Assembly: GCA_903904275.1 (NCBI GenBank) | Contig: CAIVBX010000264.1 | Coordinates: 1 to 15,961 of the forward strand | Source of the DNA: an uncultured Pseudomonadota bacterium | Lineage (GTDB): Bacteria; Pseudomonadota; Gammaproteobacteria; Methylococcales; Methylomonadaceae | DNA: 15,961 nt | Reading direction: 5' to 3' | In this document: piece by piece, positions 14,117 to 15,961 of the stretch | Numbering within the stretch: the stretch's first letter is position 1 | How the letters are laid out: the number at the start of each line of letters is the position of its first letter | Notes under the pieces: generated by a model | Database searches by the model: none | What the model was told of the DNA's origin: nothing | Seen by the model: the letters and a program-made list of their open reading frames with translations, nothing else | Made by a program: the position numbers and the translations under genes

Positions 14117-15697
14117 ATGCCCCAAAATCTTAGTGAATTAAAACGTCGTCGCACGTTTGCGATTATTTCTCACCCCGACGCGGGTAAAACCACTGTTACC
14201 GAAAAATTATTATTATTCGGTGGTGCGATTCAATTAGCAGGTTCGGTAAAAGGTCGAAAAGCCGCACGCCACGCGACTTCTGATTGGATGGAAATGGAAA
14301 AAGAGCGTGGTATTTCTGTCACCACGTCGGTGATGCAATTTGAACACAAAAATTGCGTGATTAACTTGCTCGACACACCAGGTCATGAAGATTTTTCGGA
14401 AGATACTTATCGAACTTTAACGGCTGTCGATTCGGCATTGATGATTATCGACGTGGCGAAAGGCGTTGAAGAACGCACGATTAACTTAATGGAAGTTTGC
14501 CGTTTGCGAACTACGCCAATTTTAACGTTCATTAACAAATTAGACCGTGAAGGACGCGAACCAATTGAATTGATGGATGAAGTGGAACACGTTTTAAAAA
14601 TCCAATGTGCGCCAATGACGTGGCCAATCGGGATGGGCAAACGCTTCAAAGGCGTTTACCACTTGTACAAAGACGAAATTCATTTATTTAGCGCACAACA
14701 CGGTGGAAAAATCGCCGAAGCGGAAGTGATTAAAGGTTTGAACAATCCAAAACTCGACGAATTGATTGGCGCCCAAGCCCAAGAATTACGCGATGAAATT
14801 GATTTGGTTCAAGGTGCAAGCCACGAGTTTGATTTAGACGCGTACTTGTCAGGAAAATTAACGCCTGTCTTTTTTGGTTCAGCCGTGAATAATTTCGGAA
14901 TTTTAGAATTGCTTGACGCGTTTGCCGAATGTGCGCCTTCTCCATTACCGCGTGAAGCGTTGCAACGAACTGTTTCTCCAACAGAAGAAAAATTTACAGG
15001 TTTTGTGTTTAAAGTTCAGGCAAATATGGATCCGTCGCATCGTGATCGCGTGGCATTTTTGCGTGTTTGTTCGGGGAAATTCGACAAAGGCATGAAAATT
15101 CATCACGTTCGTTTAGGAAAAACAATTCAAATTGCCAATGCGATTACTTTTCAAGCGGCAACCAGAAACGCCGTTGAAGAAGCATACGCAGGTGATATTA
15201 TTGGTTTGCATAATCACGGCACGATTCAAGTCGGCGACACGTTCACACAAGGCGAAACCTTGAAATATGGCGGGATTCCCTATTTCGCACCTGAATTATT
15301 CCGTCGTGTGGTTTTGAAAGATCCACTTCGTGCTAAAGCCTTGCAAAAAGGGCTGATTCAATTAACCGAAGAAGGCGCAACGCAGTTATTTCGTCCGCTT
15401 AAAAGTAACGACTTAATTTTAGGCGCGGTCGGTGTGTTGCAATTTGACGTAACGGCTTATCGTTTAAAAAGTGAATACAATGTCGAATGTGTTTATGATG
15501 CAATTCCCATTTCTGCGGTGCGTTGGGTGAGTTCTAGCAATCCCGCAAAACTCGAAGAATTCAAAAAGAAAGCCTTTGATAATTTAGCCGAAGATGGTGG
15601 CGGTTATCTGGTTTATGTCGCAAATAGTCGCGTGAATTTGCAACTCGCTGAAGAGCGTTATCCTGATATTAAATTTAGTTCAACTCGCGAGTTATAA
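14117..15697 (+). CDS. prfC: peptide chain release factor 3
   Basis: RF3 is a GTPase that removes RF1/RF2 from the ribosome after peptide release. The 526-residue protein (E. coli 529) has all GTPase motifs: P-loop HPDAGKTT (19-26), the RF3-type ARHATSDWMEMEKERGISV region (50-68) with the switch I ERGISV, DTPGHEDF (86-93) and NKLDRE (140-145). Domain II contains GFVFKVQANMDP and the C-terminal part contains GAVGVLQFDV. It begins 22 bases after pilF with a weak TAGAG site, so it may be read with the upstream genes. A strong terminator closes it. An exact 12-base palindrome AACTCGCGAGTT lies across its final codons. Confidence 0.98.
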   Translation: MPQNLSELKRRRTFAIISHPDAGKTTVTEKLLLFGGAIQLAGSVKGRKAARHATSDWMEMEKERGISVTTSVMQFEHKNCVINLLDTPGHEDFSEDTYRTLTAVDSALMIIDVAKGVEERTINLMEVCRLRTTPILTFINKLDREGREPIELMDEVEHVLKIQCAPMTWPIGMGKRFKGVYHLYKDEIHLFSAQHGGKIAEAEVIKGLNNPKLDELIGAQAQELRDEIDLVQGASHEFDLDAYLSGKLTPVFFGSAVNNFGILELLDAFAECAPSPLPREALQRTVSPTEEKFTGFVFKVQANMDPSHRDRVAFLRVCSGKFDKGMKIHHVRLGKTIQIANAITFQAATRNAVEEAYAGDIIGLHNHGTIQVGDTFTQGETLKYGGIPYFAPELFRRVVLKDPLRAKALQKGLIQLTEEGATQLFRPLKSNDLILGAVGVLQFDVTAYRLKSEYNVECVYDAIPISAVRWVSSSNPAKLEEFKKKAFDNLAEDGGGYLVYVANSRVNLQLAEERYPDIKFSSTREL

Positions 15698-15718
15698 ACT
15701 CGAAATTTTCAGAACATG

Positions 15719-15744
15719 AGCGCGAATTTTTCGCGCTTTTTTTT
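15719..15744 (+). terminator. intrinsic terminator of prfC
   Basis: The arms AGCGCGAA (15719-15726) and TTCGCGCT (15730-15737) pair perfectly over 8 bp with a TTT loop and are followed at once by a run of seven further T (to 15744). This is the clearest intrinsic terminator in the window and separates prfC from the repeat-bearing gene. Confidence 0.92.
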
Positions 15745-15792
15745 AATCTCATTATTCATAATTATTTTTTTGTTGATACGCTCAAAACTTTT

Positions 15793-15818
15793 ATGGTTAT
15801 GTCGATAACATAAACCAT
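15793..15818 (+). promoter_or_regulatory. imperfect dyad upstream of the octamer-repeat ORF
   Basis: ATGGTTATGT (15793-15802) and ACATAAACCAT (15808-15818) pair over 10 bp with one bulged A and a CGATA loop. It lies about 57 bases before the ORF start and about 15 bases after TTGATA (15773-15778), so it overlaps where the promoter would be. It could be an operator for a dimeric repressor or a leader hairpin. There is no T-run, so it is not a terminator. Confidence 0.35.
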
Positions 15819-15861
15819 CACATACGGTGAAACGTCCATCCATAAAGTAAATTTTCACAAC

Positions 15862-15866
15862 AAGGA
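15862..15866 (+). promoter_or_regulatory. ribosome binding site of the octamer-repeat ORF
   Basis: AAGGA stands 8 bases before the ATG at 15875. This good site is the main reason to treat the repeat tract as coding rather than intergenic. Confidence 0.7.
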
Positions 15867-15874
15867 ACACAAAA

Positions 15875-15961
15875 ATGTCCCCGTCAATCAGTCAATCAGT
15901 CAATCAGTCAATCAGTCAATCAGTCAATCAAAATCCTAAAACGCTCGCTCACCCAGTCAAA
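15875..15961 (+). CDS. unidentified ORF with a 5' octamer repeat tract, 3'-partial; candidate phase-variable gene
   Basis: The reading frame is open from the ATG to the window end (29 codons). It starts MSPS, then a repeat-encoded stretch rich in Ser, Gln, Ile, Val and Asn (ISQSVNQS with an 8-residue period), then NPKTLAHPVK. Six GTCAATCA units occupy codons 3 to 19. Eight bases per unit means each gain or loss shifts the frame: five copies would bring a TAA within three codons of the tract, while six keep it open. Short repeat tracts in this position are typical of contingency genes (restriction-modification methyltransferases, LPS glycosyltransferases, adhesins, iron receptors). No domain is visible yet, so the product cannot be named. 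A good AAGGA site precedes it and the prfC terminator isolates it. Confidence 0.6.
   Translation, partial: MSPSISQSVNQSISQSVNQNPKTLAHPVK
15883..15930 (+). repeat. perfect tandem octamer array, 6 x GTCAATCA
   Basis: Six identical, uninterrupted copies of GTCAATCA, 48 bases, begin 8 bases into the ORF at 15875. The unit has no stop codon in any of the three forward frames, so the tract can be read through whatever the copy number. It is a simple-sequence repeat, not a CRISPR: there are no spacers. Confidence 0.97.

Noticed and set aside
15682..15693. 12-base perfect palindrome AACTCGCGAGTT as an operator
   Set aside because: It lies within the final codons of prfC (STREL), has no T-run and no gene start beside it; chance is sufficient.
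15883..15930. The tandem repeats as a CRISPR array or as an iteron-type origin
   Set aside because: The units are 8 bases with no spacers, and they lie after an ATG and RBS in an open frame; no rep or partition gene is nearby.

Overview
This is a dense, AT-rich chromosomal window from a Gram-negative bacterium, most likely a gammaproteobacterium. It holds fifteen protein-coding genes, two of them cut by the window ends. The evidence for the lineage is gene order: rpsF-rpsR-DUF2232-rplI, ndk-rlmN-pilF, and a leuB-asd junction, together with LPS (waaA) and outer-envelope (pqiBC, PilF lipoprotein) genes. A DmrB/archaeal-type flavoprotein suggests tetrahydromethanopterin-linked C1 metabolism, so a methylotroph or methanotroph (Methylococcales-like), or a related Thiotrichales-like lineage, is my best guess. 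The sequence alone does not settle the genus. I see no rRNA, tRNA, CRISPR array or insertion sequence, and no gene-free stretch longer than 300 bases. The longest is about 177 bases, after prfC.

Layout. Bases 1-1930 hold the 3' part of leuB (its start lies outside the window, and the first ~110 bases do not read cleanly) followed by asd, closed by a hairpin. Bases 1986-4627 hold a BatD-like secreted/anchored protein, translationally coupled (ATGA overlap) to a predicted nucleotidyltransferase of archaeal appearance. Converging on this pair, and overlapping it by 35 bases, is a minus-strand operon mazG-pqiB-pqiC (7555 down to 4593) with no pqiA in it. Diverging from mazG is the DmrB-like flavoprotein gene (7654-8193).

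Bases 8203-10441 are the ribosomal protein operon rpsF-rpsR-DUF2232-rplI, with a strong promoter and a structured leader that may be the S6:S18 autoregulatory site, ending in a hairpin. Then come waaA (Kdo transferase), ndk, rlmN, pilF (type IV pilus pilotin) and prfC (release factor 3). ndk-rlmN-pilF are tightly packed, and prfC ends in a textbook intrinsic terminator.

The most notable signal is at the right edge. After the prfC terminator an ORF with a good ribosome binding site starts at 15875. Within its first codons it carries six perfect tandem copies of the octamer GTCAATCA. Because eight is not a multiple of three, gain or loss of a unit would shift the frame, which is the layout of a phase-variable (contingency) gene. 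The product cannot be named because only 29 codons are visible.
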